Of a stretch of 64,000 bases of DNA, positions 18,676 to 27,077 are shown piece by piece (positions within the stretch are counted from its first letter, which is position 1; each line of letters starts with the position of its first letter). This stretch comes from Sphingomonas sp. Leaf34 (lineage in GTDB: Bacteria > Pseudomonadota > Alphaproteobacteria > Sphingomonadales > Sphingomonadaceae): positions 992,001 through 1,056,000 of the forward strand of contig NZ_LMLC01000001.1 in NCBI RefSeq assembly GCF_001421805.1, written 5' to 3'. The notes under the pieces were generated by a model. It was not told where the DNA came from, made no database searches, and was given only the letters and a program-made list of their open reading frames with translations. A program made the position numbers and the translations under genes.

Positions 18676-19630
18676 TACGGGGCCTGCATGGCTCTACGAA
18701 GCCGGCATCGGCGAAGCGCGGGCCGCGCTGGTGCAGGACGACCGGATCATCGAGGCCGCGATCGAGCTCGATGACGGCAACGCGCTGAAGGTCGGCCTCG
18801 TCGCCCGCGCCCGGCTCATTGAGCTGCTGCCGGGCCGCCGCGGCCGCGTCACGCTCGACGCCGGCGACGCGCTGATCAACCACCTTCCGGCAGGCATCAC
18901 GCAGGGCGCCGGCCTGACCGTCGAGATCGTCCGCGACGCGCTGCCCGAAGCGGGCCGTGCGAAGCTCGCCAAGGCCGTCCCGAGCGACCTGCCCCCCTGC
19001 CCCGCGCCGACGCTCTATGAGCGCCTGGTGGCGACCGGGCTGCCCATCCACAGCCCCCGCGCGCACGAACCCGACGCGCTTGAGGCGGCGGGCTGGTCCG
19101 AACTGCTCGACGAAGCGGTAAGCGGCGAGATCGTCTTCCCCCTCGGCGCGCTGCGCCTCTCGCCGACGCCGGCGATGACGTTGTTCGACGTCGACGGCGC
19201 ACCACCGCTGGATACACTCGCGATCGCCGCCGCGCATGCCGTGGCGCGGGCGATTCGTCGCCACGGCATCGGCGGCTCGATCGGGATCGACTTCCCGACG
19301 CTTGCCGGCAAAGCGCAGCGCACCGCCGTTGCCGTGGCAATCGACGAATCCTTGCCGCAGCCGTTCGAACGGACCGCGATGAACGGCTTCGGCTTCCTTC
19401 AGATCGTCCGCCCGCGCCCGCGCGCGTCGATCCCCGAAATCCTGCGCGCCGATCCGGTCGGTGCAGCGGCCCGCGCGACGCTGCGGACGCTCGAACGCAC
19501 GCCGCCGACCGCGTCGCGCCGCCACACTTTGCCTGCCACGGTCCATGCACGCCTGCTGGCGCGTCCTGCGTGGCTGGCGGACCTCACGCGGCGCACCGGC
19601 GTCGTCCACGACCTGGAGAGCGCCCGATGA
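18668..19630 (+). CDS. Ribonuclease E/G-family protein, short form
   Basis: The 320-residue protein resembles the catalytic half of RNase E/G: N-terminal WLYEAGIGEARAALVQDDRI leading into an S1-like segment, then GIGGSIGIDFPTLAGKAQR and a DFP-type acidic site followed by ALDES-like helices. It lacks the Zn-link cysteines and long C-terminal scaffold of RNase E, so it is a small sphingomonad paralogue. The start is TTG at 18668, overlapping the maf stop by 8 bases; no better in-frame start exists. Stop overlaps the yacG start (ATGA). Actual RNase activity is untested. Confidence 0.8.
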   Translation: MPDTGPAWLYEAGIGEARAALVQDDRIIEAAIELDDGNALKVGLVARARLIELLPGRRGRVTLDAGDALINHLPAGITQGAGLTVEIVRDALPEAGRAKLAKAVPSDLPPCPAPTLYERLVATGLPIHSPRAHEPDALEAAGWSELLDEAVSGEIVFPLGALRLSPTPAMTLFDVDGAPPLDTLAIAAAHAVARAIRRHGIGGSIGIDFPTLAGKAQRTAVAVAIDESLPQPFERTAMNGFGFLQIVRPRPRASIPEILRADPVGAAARATLRTLERTPPTASRRHTLPATVHARLLARPAWLADLTRRTGVVHDLESAR

Positions 19631-19812
19631 CCGCGACTGCCTCGACCGTCACATGTCCGATCTGCGACCAGCCTGCGGTGCCTGAGTACAAGCCGTTCTG
19701 CTCGAGCCGCCACCGCGACCGCGACCTGTTGCAGTGGCTTGGCGAAGGCTATCGCATCCCTGGGCGCGCAATCTCGCAAACGGGGCTGGACAGCGCCGAA
19801 GACCCCGACTAA
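19627..19812 (+). CDS. yacG: DNA gyrase inhibitor YacG, Cys3-His variant
   Basis: Small zinc-finger protein of 61 residues; E. coli YacG binds GyrB and inhibits gyrase. Metal ligands are Cys10, Cys13 (CPIC) and Cys25, but the usual fourth cysteine of the CSxRC motif is His29 (CSSRH). The following RDRDLLQWL helix and a YRIPG stretch are typical. Coupled to the RNase gene by a four-base overlap and followed directly by tRNA-Phe. Confidence 0.9.
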   Translation: MTATASTVTCPICDQPAVPEYKPFCSSRHRDRDLLQWLGEGYRIPGRAISQTGLDSAEDPD

Positions 19813-19865
19813 ACGCGCCCTTCCGATCGCAAGGTCGGACGCTTCTCCGGTCCCAGACCGGACGT

Positions 19866-19941
19866 GCCCGGATAGCTCAGTTGGTAGAGCATGCGACTGA
19901 AAATCGCAGTGTCGGCGGTTCGACCCCGTCTCCGGGCACCA
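19866..19941 (+). tRNA. tRNA-Phe (anticodon GAA), CCA encoded
   Basis: Acceptor arm GCCCGGA pairs with TCCGGGC; D-arm AGCTCAGTTGGTAGAGC; anticodon stem-loop with GAA; T-arm with GGTTCGACC; discriminator A and genomic CCA at 19939-19941. A T-run (ATTTTTT) follows at once and serves as a likely terminator. A perfect 7-base hairpin (TCCGGTC CCA GACCGGA) lies just before it at 19846-19862. No integrase or direct repeat marks it as an attachment site. Confidence 0.97.
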
Positions 19942-20135
19942 TTTTTTCCCACTCCCGTTCGTGCTGAGTAGAGACCGGGTAGCTGTGTCAGCAGCATATC
20001 GAGCGCGCGTATCGAAGCATGGGTTCCGCGCGCCAACCTGCCCTCCGATACGCCGTCTCGATACGCCGCCTACGGCAACTGCTCGACGGCTACTCAGGAC
20101 GAACGGCAGGGCGCTCGGACGCCCACGCGGTCGGT

Positions 20136-21203
20136 TTAGCGAACGATCCGCGTGACATGGCCCATCTTCCGGCCGGGTCGGGCGGCGCCCTTGCCGTACA
20201 GGTGCAGATGGGCGCCGGGTTCGGCGAGGAGCTCGGCCCAGCGATCGGCGTCGTCACCGATCAGGTTTTCCATCGTCGCGTCACGCCCGGTCAGCGTCGT
20301 CGCGCCGAGCGGCAGGCCGCAGATCGCGCGGATGTGGTTTTCGAACTGCGAGCATTCGGCGCCTTCGATCGTCCAATGCCCCGAATTGTGCACGCGCGGC
20401 GCCATCTCGTTGAACACCGGGCCGTCGGCGCCGACGAAGAACTCGCATGCCAACACGCCGACATAGTCGAGTTCGGCGGCGATCCGCTCGGCCAGCGCAG
20501 CGGCTTCCCCGGCCTGCGCCAGCACCGCGGCGGGTGCGGGAACGGTCGAGTGGCGCAGGATCGCGTCGCGGTGGACGTTCAGCGGCGAATCGTAGCGCTG
20601 GATGCCGCCATCGAGGCCGCGCGCGATCAGGATCGAGAATTCATGGTCGAACGGCACGAACGCCTCGAGCACCGCAGGGCCGCCGATCGCGTCCCACGCC
20701 GCCTGCGCCGCGGCGGGCGTGTCGATCTTGACCTGCCCCTTGCCGTCATAACCGAAGCGCGCGGTCTTGAGGATCGCGGGGGTCCCGATCGCCTCCAGGC
20801 CCGCCTGCAGGCTTTCGAGGCTGTCGACCGCGGCCCAGGGGGCCGGACGGCCGCCGACGCTCTCCACGAAGCGTTTTTCGCCGATCCGTTCCTGCGCTAC
20901 GCGGAGCGCGCGGGGGCTCGGGTGGACGGGAACGCGGTCGGCGAGCCATTCGACCGGGTCGACGTCGATATTCTCGAACTCGTAGGTCACGACGTCGCAC
21001 GCGTCGGCGAAGTCGGCCAGCACGATGCGGTTGTGATAATCGGCGCGCGTCATCGTCGAGGCGGACTGCGCGGCGACGCTCTCCTGGTCGGGCGCGAGGA
21101 TGTGCGTGTGATAGCCGAGCTGCGCCGCGGCGGTGGCGAGCATGCGGCCGAGCTGGCCTCCACCGAGGATGCCGATGGTCGATCCGGGGGGCAGCGGCGT
21201 CAT
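20136..21203 (-). CDS. purK: 5-(carboxyamino)imidazole ribonucleotide synthase
   Basis: ATP-grasp enzyme of purine synthesis making N5-CAIR from AIR, bicarbonate and ATP. The 355 residues start with the pre-ATP-grasp Rossmann-like GSTIGILGGGQLGRMLA and then AQLGY, and contain KTARFGYDGKGQ, EAFVPFDHEFSILIARG and the C-terminal EMAPRVHNSGHWTIEG with its metal-binding residues. ATG start, normal length. It follows purE with a 36-base gap; the pair works in sequence. Confidence 0.97.
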   Translation of the reverse strand: MTPLPPGSTIGILGGGQLGRMLATAAAQLGYHTHILAPDQESVAAQSASTMTRADYHNRIVLADFADACDVVTYEFENIDVDPVEWLADRVPVHPSPRALRVAQERIGEKRFVESVGGRPAPWAAVDSLESLQAGLEAIGTPAILKTARFGYDGKGQVKIDTPAAAQAAWDAIGGPAVLEAFVPFDHEFSILIARGLDGGIQRYDSPLNVHRDAILRHSTVPAPAAVLAQAGEAAALAERIAAELDYVGVLACEFFVGADGPVFNEMAPRVHNSGHWTIEGAECSQFENHIRAICGLPLGATTLTGRDATMENLIGDDADRWAELLAEPGAHLHLYGKGAARPGRKMGHVTRIVR

Positions 21204-21239
21204 GTCAGCGTCTTTCGGGATATCGGCTTTAAGGCGGCG

Positions 21240-21716
<477 letters not shown>

Positions 21717-21836
21717 TTCCGCCCCCCGATTCAGGAAGCGCCGTGCCTAGCGACGAGCGCGGACAAGGGCAATGTCTTGGTGGACGCCGTGGGAGTGGAC
21801 GACCGACATCGGGCTTTCGCGTCGCACGAACTGCAC

Positions 21837-21940
21837 TTCCCCGGCGAAGGCCGGGGCCCAAGTGGGCAACATTGCTAACGAAGGACGGTGCTCCGGTATC
21901 GCCACCTTCCCAATTGGGCCCCGGCCTTCGCCGGGGTGGT
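21837..21940. repeat. REP-like pair, family C (CCCCGGCGAAGGCCGGGG type)
   Basis: TTCCCCGGCGAAGGCCGGGG at 21837-21856 is followed by GCCCAAGTGGG, and mirrored by CCCAATTGGGCC plus CCGGCCTTCGCCGGGGTGG ending at 21938. Other copies: 25486-25540 (shorter), 50582-50686 and 57105-57203. Confidence 0.85.
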
Positions 21941-21959
21941 ATCGCTCACCAGAAGCTGC

Positions 21960-22646
21960 TTACCTCTCGCTCAGATAATAGCGGTCCGTCGCGGTCAGGT
22001 CTGCGTCGAGTTCGTAGACGATCGGCTGGCCGGTCGGGATCTCGAGGCTGGTGATCTCGTCGTCGGGGATGTTCGAGAGATGCTTCACCAGCGCGCGGAG
22101 CGAATTGCCGTGCGCGGAAATGAGGACGCGCTGGCCATCCTTGAGCGCCGGCGCGATCCGCGCATCCCAATAGGGGAGGACGCGCGCGATCGTGTCCTTG
22201 AGGCTCTCGGTCTTGGGAATCGCGATGCCGTCATAGCGACGGTCCTTCGACAGGTCGAAGGCGCTGCCATCGTCAAGCACGGGCGGCGGCACGTCGAAGC
22301 TGCGGCGCCAGATATGGACCTGCGCGTCGCCGTGCTTGGCCGCGGTCTCGGCCTTGTCGAGCCCCGTCAGCCCGCCATAATGCCGCTCGTTCAAACGCCA
22401 GTCCTTCTCGACCGGCAGCCAGAGCCGGCCCATCGCCTCGAGCGCGATGTTGAGCGTCTTTATCGCGCGCGTCTGGAGGCTGACGAAGGTCTGGTCGAAG
22501 TCGAGACCCTTGGCGGCCATCAGCTCGCCCGCGGCCTTAGCCTCCGCCTCGCCCTTGGCGGTCATGTCGACGTCCCACCAGCCGGTGAAGCGGTTCTCGA
22601 GGTTCCAGGTGGACTGGCCGTGGCGGATCAGGACGAGAGTGGGCAT
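21960..22646 (-). CDS. gpmA: 2,3-bisphosphoglycerate-dependent phosphoglycerate mutase
   Basis: Interconverts 3- and 2-phosphoglycerate in glycolysis. The 228 residues have the phosphohistidine motif [20 protein letters not shown], the [14 protein letters not shown] segment, [10 protein letters not shown] and the second catalytic His in [19 protein letters not shown] start with AGGAGC upstream. Length is as expected for dPGM. Standing alone between REP pairs. Confidence 0.97.
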   Translation of the reverse strand: MPTLVLIRHGQSTWNLENRFTGWWDVDMTAKGEAEAKAAGELMAAKGLDFDQTFVSLQTRAIKTLNIALEAMGRLWLPVEKDWRLNERHYGGLTGLDKAETAAKHGDAQVHIWRRSFDVPPPVLDDGSAFDLSKDRRYDGIAIPKTESLKDTIARVLPYWDARIAPALKDGQRVLISAHGNSLRALVKHLSNIPDDEITSLEIPTGQPIVYELDADLTATDRYYLSER

Positions 22647-22700
22647 CGGGGCTCCTGCGACGTGGGAGGATGAAACGATAGTGCGGCGGTTGCCCCCTAT

Positions 22701-22784
22701 CCGTCATCCTGACGAAAGTCAGGATCCAGAGCCAAGAGGGCCAGCGATCGGTTACCCCGGCTCCTGACTTTCGTCAGGATGACG
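22701..22784. repeat. REP-like pair, family A
   Basis: CCGTCATCCTGACGAAAGTC at 22701-22720 is mirrored by GACTTTCGTCAGGATGACGG ending at 22783. Each arm also folds on itself. Lies in the convergent-side gap between the M14 gene end and gpmA start. Confidence 0.85.
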
Positions 22785-22796
22785 GGCACGCGAACG

Positions 22797-23930
22797 TCAA
22801 ATCTCGTCGATCATATCGGCGAGCGTCTCGAGCATCGCGTGCGCCAGCCGTTTCGACCGCTCGGGCGACCAGCCATATTCAGCATCGGCGTTGGCGTCGT
22901 GATCCTTGAACGGCATTTCCAGCGTCATCGACACCGCGCCGAAGCGCTCGGCGACCTGGTTGGTCGACATCGACAGGTTCGCCGTGCCCGGTGCGGACTT
23001 GGGATAGCCCTTCTCGGTCTGGAAGTCGGGCGTGTGCGCCGCGAGCCGCCGGCCATAGTCGTAGAATTTCTCGCCGTGCGCATCGGTCCAGGACGGAATG
23101 CCTTCGAACCCTGCGATGAAGTTCGCCGGGATCGCCTCGTCGCCATGGATGTCCATCGCGACGTCGACCCCGGTCAGGTCCATCGCGTTGCGCACGCACA
23201 AGACTTCGGGGCTCTTCTCGAGGCTGGGCGTGTGCCATTCGCGGTTGAGGTTCACGCCGACCGCATTGGTGCGCAGATGACCGCGCCGCGTGCCGTCGGG
23301 GTTCATATTGGGGACGATGTTGAACGTCGCCTTCGCCAGCAAATCGGCCGTCACCGGATCGGCCGGATCGGTCAGCCGCTCGAGCGCGCCTTCCATCCAC
23401 CATTCGGTCATCGATTCGCCGGGATGCTGGCGGCCATAGATCCAGACCTGCTTGGGCCCCGACCCGATCGTGAAGCAGTCGATCGCCTGCCCGTCGAGCG
23501 ACTGGCCGAGCTCGCGGTGCGCGACGCCCGGCAGCAACGCGGTACGCGCCACCAGCGCCTCGTGCATCTCCATCGTGTACGGCGCGAAATAGGCGAACCA
23601 GGCGAGATCGGTCTCCGCGGTGAAGTCGAACTCCAGCACGCCATCCGCATAGCGCGTCTCGATCATCCGCCACGCCCGGCGATCGGTGCTGGCGCGCGTC
23701 TTGTAGCCCGGCCAGCCGAACGGATAGGCCGACTTGCCCGCGTTCAGGATGCGGTAGGTCAGCGACCGCCCGGCCGCCCCCGCCACACGGAAATAGAACC
23801 ACTGGAAAAAGTCGGACTGAAAGTCCGTGACGATCTCGAGGTCGATTCGATCTCCGTCGATGGCGACAACGCGAATGTTGCCGCCATCGAAAGCGGCGTT
23901 GATGGTCGGGTTCATGGCGTTTGCGTTCAT
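22797..23930 (-). CDS. M14-family zinc carboxypeptidase, cytosolic carboxypeptidase-like
   Basis: Zinc metallopeptidase of 377 residues. An N-terminal beta domain (about 1-120, DFFQWFYFRVAG) precedes the M14 catalytic domain, the two-part layout of cytosolic carboxypeptidases (CCPs). Zinc ligands are in GRQHPGESMTEWW (His and Glu) and MDIHGDE (His); NPDGTRRGHLRTNAVGVNLNRE carries the substrate-binding Asn-Arg (split), and SMTLEMPFK holds the catalytic Glu. No signal peptide, so probably cytoplasmic. Its ATG overlaps the stop of the upstream DUF4136 gene by four bases. Substrate unknown; eukaryotic CCPs trim polyglutamate side chains, which should not be assumed here. Confidence 0.88.
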   Translation of the reverse strand: MNANAMNPTINAAFDGGNIRVVAIDGDRIDLEIVTDFQSDFFQWFYFRVAGAAGRSLTYRILNAGKSAYPFGWPGYKTRASTDRRAWRMIETRYADGVLEFDFTAETDLAWFAYFAPYTMEMHEALVARTALLPGVAHRELGQSLDGQAIDCFTIGSGPKQVWIYGRQHPGESMTEWWMEGALERLTDPADPVTADLLAKATFNIVPNMNPDGTRRGHLRTNAVGVNLNREWHTPSLEKSPEVLCVRNAMDLTGVDVAMDIHGDEAIPANFIAGFEGIPSWTDAHGEKFYDYGRRLAAHTPDFQTEKGYPKSAPGTANLSMSTNQVAERFGAVSMTLEMPFKDHDANADAEYGWSPERSKRLAHAMLETLADMIDEI

Positions 23931-24541
23931 TTCACCTGAATAGTGCGACCGGACTCGCCGGGGAACCCCATGAACAGCGCGCGCGCGAGCTTGTCGGCCT
24001 GGATATCGGTCCGTGCGTCGTCCTTGCGCGCATCGGCGAACGACTGGGCGCGCCCCTCCCAGACCGGCGACTGGTCCGCGCTGCGCTTGATCGTCACCGA
24101 CAGCTCGGACACGAGGATCGCGGTGCTCCCGCCGCCACCGATCGGGAAGCCGACGCCGCCGCCTAGCCCCACGCCGCCGCCGCCACGACCGCCGCTGAAC
24201 CCGCCGCCGCCCAGGCCGATGCTGATCGGCGACCGCTTGGGCGGCCCTGCCTGAGTCGTGCGCGTGAAGCCGACGGTCGCGACCAGCAACGGCTTCGCGC
24301 CCGCCATCGGCACGCTATAACCGGCCTTGAGCAGTTCGCCCTGCACGGCGGCGGCATAGGTCTTGAACTCGAGGCTGGCGGGGCCGCCACCGGTGAGCGG
24401 CTGCACCGCGATCGTACCGCGGTCGATTGGTTCGCCCAGATGATAGCGCAGCACCTCGGTCGGCGGCAGCGACGGGCCGGTCGCGCACGCGGTGAGGGAT
24501 GCGCCTGCCAGCGCCAGAACCAGGATCGAACGAACCGCCAT
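23927..24541 (-). CDS. DUF4136 lipoprotein
   Basis: Predicted envelope lipoprotein of 204 residues. The signal peptide [19 protein letters not shown] ends in a lipobox-like LTAC, giving Cys19 as acylation site. The mature part matches the DUF4136 pattern, with a long glycine-rich loop (residues about 105-145) and [21 protein letters not shown]. The ATG at 24541 was chosen as the one placing the signal peptide correctly, with a Shine-Dalgarno GGAAG. Translationally coupled to the M14 carboxypeptidase. Function unknown. Confidence 0.83.
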   Translation of the reverse strand: MAVRSILVLALAGASLTACATGPSLPPTEVLRYHLGEPIDRGTIAVQPLTGGGPASLEFKTYAAAVQGELLKAGYSVPMAGAKPLLVATVGFTRTTQAGPPKRSPISIGLGGGGFSGGRGGGGVGLGGGVGFPIGGGGSTAILVSELSVTIKRSADQSPVWEGRAQSFADARKDDARTDIQADKLARALFMGFPGESGRTIQVK

Positions 24542-24622
24542 CGGGACTTCCTTAGAATGTTGCGCTATAGTAACGCTCCGACCAGCCGAGTGGGTTCCCG
24601 GATGGTATGAGCGTGTCCGTTG

Positions 24623-24651
24623 CTTGACTTGGACACCCCCCGCCATTAGGC
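24623..24651 (+). promoter_or_regulatory. Candidate sigma-70-type promoter for rpmJ
   Basis: CTTGAC at 24623-24628 matches the alphaproteobacterial -35 element; 17 bases later TTAGGC is a poor -10. Position is suitable, 48 bases upstream of the rpmJ ATG. Weak evidence. Confidence 0.35.
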
Positions 24652-24698
24652 GATCCCGTCTTTCCGCACACCTAGATTTGAAAAGAAGCGAATCGATC

Positions 24699-24824
24699 AT
24701 GAAGATCCGCAATTCCCTGAAGTCGCTCAAGGATCGTCACCGCGATAACCGCGTGATCCGTCGTCGTGGCCGTACCTACGTCATCAACAAGACCAACCGT
24801 CGCTTCAAGGCACGCCAGGGCTAA
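24699..24824 (+). CDS. rpmJ: 50S ribosomal protein L36
   Basis: 41-residue ribosomal protein bL36: [20 protein letters not shown] then [20 protein letters not shown]. It is the zinc-free form, with no CxxC or CxxxxH, as usual in alphaproteobacteria. The ATG at 24699 is preceded by an AGAAGCGAA stretch. The HAD gene begins 8 bases after its stop. Confidence 0.96.
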   Translation: MKIRNSLKSLKDRHRDNRVIRRRGRTYVINKTNRRFKARQG

Positions 24825-24832
24825 CGCCCGAC

Positions 24833-25459
24833 TTGCCGAAGAAGGGGAAGACCGCCGTCATTTTCGACGTCGGTCGTGTCCTGTACGACTGGGATCCGCG
24901 GGTCCTGTACGAGCGCCTGATCGGTGACGGTCGGGCGCTCGACGCGTTCCTGCGCGACGTCGTGACGATCGACTGGCACTTCCAGCACGACGCTGGCCGC
25001 GACTTCGCCGACACCTCGGCGGAGCTGGCCGCGTTGTATCCGCAGCATGCCGCGTTGATCGCCGCCTGGGGGCCGCGATTCAACGAGAGCATCGGCGCAG
25101 GTATCGCTGGCATGCACGAGATCGTCGCCGAGCTGGACGAAGCCGGCGTCCCGCTGTTCGCGATCACGAACTTCAGCCACGAGTTCTGGCCACCCTTCCG
25201 CGCGCGCGAAGCAAGGCTGTTCGACCGGTTCCGCGATATCGTCGTGTCGGGCGAGGAGAAGATGGTGAAGCCCGACGCGGCGATCTATCGACTCGCGCTG
25301 GCGCGATTCGGGCTGGCGGCGGAGGACGCGGTGTTCGTTGACGACAATGCGGCGAACGTGGCGGCGGCGCAGGCGTTGGGGATCGAATCGGTGCTGTTCA
25401 CCGACGCTGCGCAGTTTCGCGCGCGATTGGTCGAGCTGGAGCTCCCGATCGCGGCCTGA
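24833..25459 (+). CDS. HAD-superfamily hydrolase
   Basis: Phosphatase-like HAD protein of 208 residues. Motif I is IFDVGRVLYDW: the nucleophile Asp is present but the +2 general-acid Asp is Gly, as in the YihX/haloacid-dehalogenase-like group. Motif II is FAITNFS, motif III Lys is in EEKMVKPDAAIY, and motif IV is VFVDDNAANV. The start is TTG at 24833, eight bases after rpmJ; no ATG or GTG fits. Substrate is not predictable; sugar phosphate is the usual guess for YihX-type proteins. Confidence 0.87.
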   Translation: MPKKGKTAVIFDVGRVLYDWDPRVLYERLIGDGRALDAFLRDVVTIDWHFQHDAGRDFADTSAELAALYPQHAALIAAWGPRFNESIGAGIAGMHEIVAELDEAGVPLFAITNFSHEFWPPFRAREARLFDRFRDIVVSGEEKMVKPDAAIYRLALARFGLAAEDAVFVDDNAANVAAAQALGIESVLFTDAAQFRARLVELELPIAA

Positions 25460-25485
25460 CCTACCACCGCCTGCGGCAAAGTTTG

Positions 25486-25540
25486 TTTCCCCGCGAAGGC
25501 GGGGACCCAAGTCTCGGTTCCCGCCTTCGCGGGAAAACAC
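25486..25540. repeat. REP-like hairpin, family C variant
   Basis: TTTCCCCGCGAAGGCGGGGA then CCCAAG is mirrored by TTCCCGCCTTCGCGGGAAA, a compact 55-base unit between two convergent genes. It may act as a terminator for both. Confidence 0.75.
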
Positions 25541-25567
25541 GGGGTTACCGCCCTCGCCTATCCGCAA

Positions 25568-26170
25568 TCACTGGTCGAGCGAGACCGACTGGCGCAAATT
25601 GGCGATCGCGGTTTCCTGATCCGGGACCGGCGGCTCCGGCACCATTCCGCCCTCGAAATCGTCCGTGACCGTCACGGTCGTCCCCAGCGTCGTCACCCCG
25701 AACAGCTGCTTGGCAAACCCTAGGGGCACGCGGATGCAGCCGTGCGAGGCGGGAAAGCCCGGATTGCGGCCCGCGTGGATCGCGATCCCGTCCCACGTCA
25801 GCCGCTGCATGAACGGCATCGACGCATCGTCGTACAGGCTCGATTTGTGGACCGCGTTCTTTTGCAGGATCGGGTAGGTGCCGAGCGGGGTGTCCTTGCC
25901 GTCCTTGCCGCTGGAGATCGTCGTCGCGGCGATCATCGTCGACCCGCGATAGACGAACGCGCGCTGTTCCAGCAGGCTGATAACGATACTGACCGGTTCG
26001 CTCGACCCCGTGTCCTTCCAGACGAACTGATTCGGCGACAGCTCGGTCGCGGCCTGCTCGATCGGCATCGCGGCGATAGCGGCGGCGGATGCACCCAGCG
26101 CAGGACCGGCAACCGAGCCCAGCACGATCGCTAACCCCAATGCCTTTAACGACCGCGTCATCCCGCTCAT
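25568..26170 (-). CDS. L,D-transpeptidase family protein (YkuD domain)
   Basis: Exported cell-wall enzyme candidate of 200 residues. A signal peptide (hydrophobic core ALGLAIVLGSVAGPALG) is followed by a YkuD domain (about 58-170) with the complete catalytic signature: IHAGRNPGFPASHGCIRVP, i.e. HxxxxxxxxxSHGCxR with the nucleophilic Cys. Such enzymes make 3-3 peptidoglycan cross-links or attach proteins. The N-terminus may instead start at MTRSLK, three codons later. Divergent from another L,D-transpeptidase-fold gene. Confidence 0.9.
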   Translation of the reverse strand: MSGMTRSLKALGLAIVLGSVAGPALGASAAAIAAMPIEQAATELSPNQFVWKDTGSSEPVSIVISLLEQRAFVYRGSTMIAATTISSGKDGKDTPLGTYPILQKNAVHKSSLYDDASMPFMQRLTWDGIAIHAGRNPGFPASHGCIRVPLGFAKQLFGVTTLGTTVTVTDDFEGGMVPEPPVPDQETAIANLRQSVSLDQ

Positions 26171-26372
26171 CTTACCATCCGTTTCCGAGTCTCGATCCGC
26201 CAGTCAACGCCCGGCTGCGGTTAATGTGCCGACGCGATGAGTCGACGAACCGACCCCAAGCCGGGGTAGTTCGAAGGAACGGACCCACAACCAGTGGAAA
26301 TGGTTGCAGAATATTCACCGAAAATCGGTTATAGCCATGCCTACGGGAACTGGGGCAATTTCGGGAAAATCG

Positions 26373-27077
26373 ATGCACGACGAGCAAGGTCTTGTGCGCG
26401 AACGACGCGCGCTTCTGAAGAACGGTTTGGTTTTGGCGGGGGCACTGGCGGTACCGGGGGCGGTATCCGCAACACCACATATTGCACGGGCGTTGACCGC
26501 ACGTGATCTGAAACCAATGACGCAGCCGCCGCTGCCGCGCACCACGGTTGCGGTGACGTCGCCGCGTGTCGTCCGGCCTGATCTGCTGCGCCAGGCGATG
26601 GCATCGCTCAGCCGCCACGGCAGCCGCATCCCGAACCGCGACCGGATCGCGATCGCCGATTTCGCGGCACCGTCGGGCAAGCCGCGTTTCCACTTCATCG
26701 ATCTCGCCAGCGGGCGCAGCACGTCGCTGCTGGTCGCGCACGGCAGCGGCTCGGACCCGGCGCATACCGGCTATCTCGAGCGCTTCTCGAACCGCTTCGG
26801 CTCGAACGCCTCGTCCGAGGGCGCATTCGTCACCGATGATTATTATGTCGGCAAGCATGGCCGTTCGCAGCGGCTGATCGGGCTCGATCCGACCAATGAC
26901 AACGCGCTCGACCGGGCGATCGTCGTCCACTCGGCCTGGTACGCGAACAAGGACATGATCGAGAGCCACGGCATGCTTGGTCGCAGCCAGGGTTGCTTCG
27001 CGGTCGGTGAGCGCGATCTGGATCAGGTGTTCGCGCGGCTCGGTGCCGGGCGGATGATCTACGCGGCGAAGGTCTGA
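26373..27077 (+). CDS. Murein L,D-transpeptidase catalytic-domain protein (YkuD_2), Tat-type signal
   Basis: Exported 234-residue protein. The N-terminus RERRALLKNGLVLAGALAVP is a twin-arginine type signal. The C-terminal half matches the L,D-transpeptidase catalytic-domain family: FAAPSGKPRFHFIDLASGR, GAFVTDDYYVGKHGRSQRL, an IVVHSAWY His and GMLGRSQGCFAVGE with the candidate Cys nucleophile. The ATG at 26373 was chosen to place the signal; 26337 is an alternative. It converges with the fusion gene, their ends overlapping by 19 bases. Confidence 0.86.
   Translation: MHDEQGLVRERRALLKNGLVLAGALAVPGAVSATPHIARALTARDLKPMTQPPLPRTTVAVTSPRVVRPDLLRQAMASLSRHGSRIPNRDRIAIADFAAPSGKPRFHFIDLASGRSTSLLVAHGSGSDPAHTGYLERFSNRFGSNASSEGAFVTDDYYVGKHGRSQRLIGLDPTNDNALDRAIVVHSAWYANKDMIESHGMLGRSQGCFAVGERDLDQVFARLGAGRMIYAAKV

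Noticed and set aside
19866..19941. tRNA-Phe as an integration site
   Set aside because: No integrase, no repeated tRNA 3' end and no change in gene type on either side.
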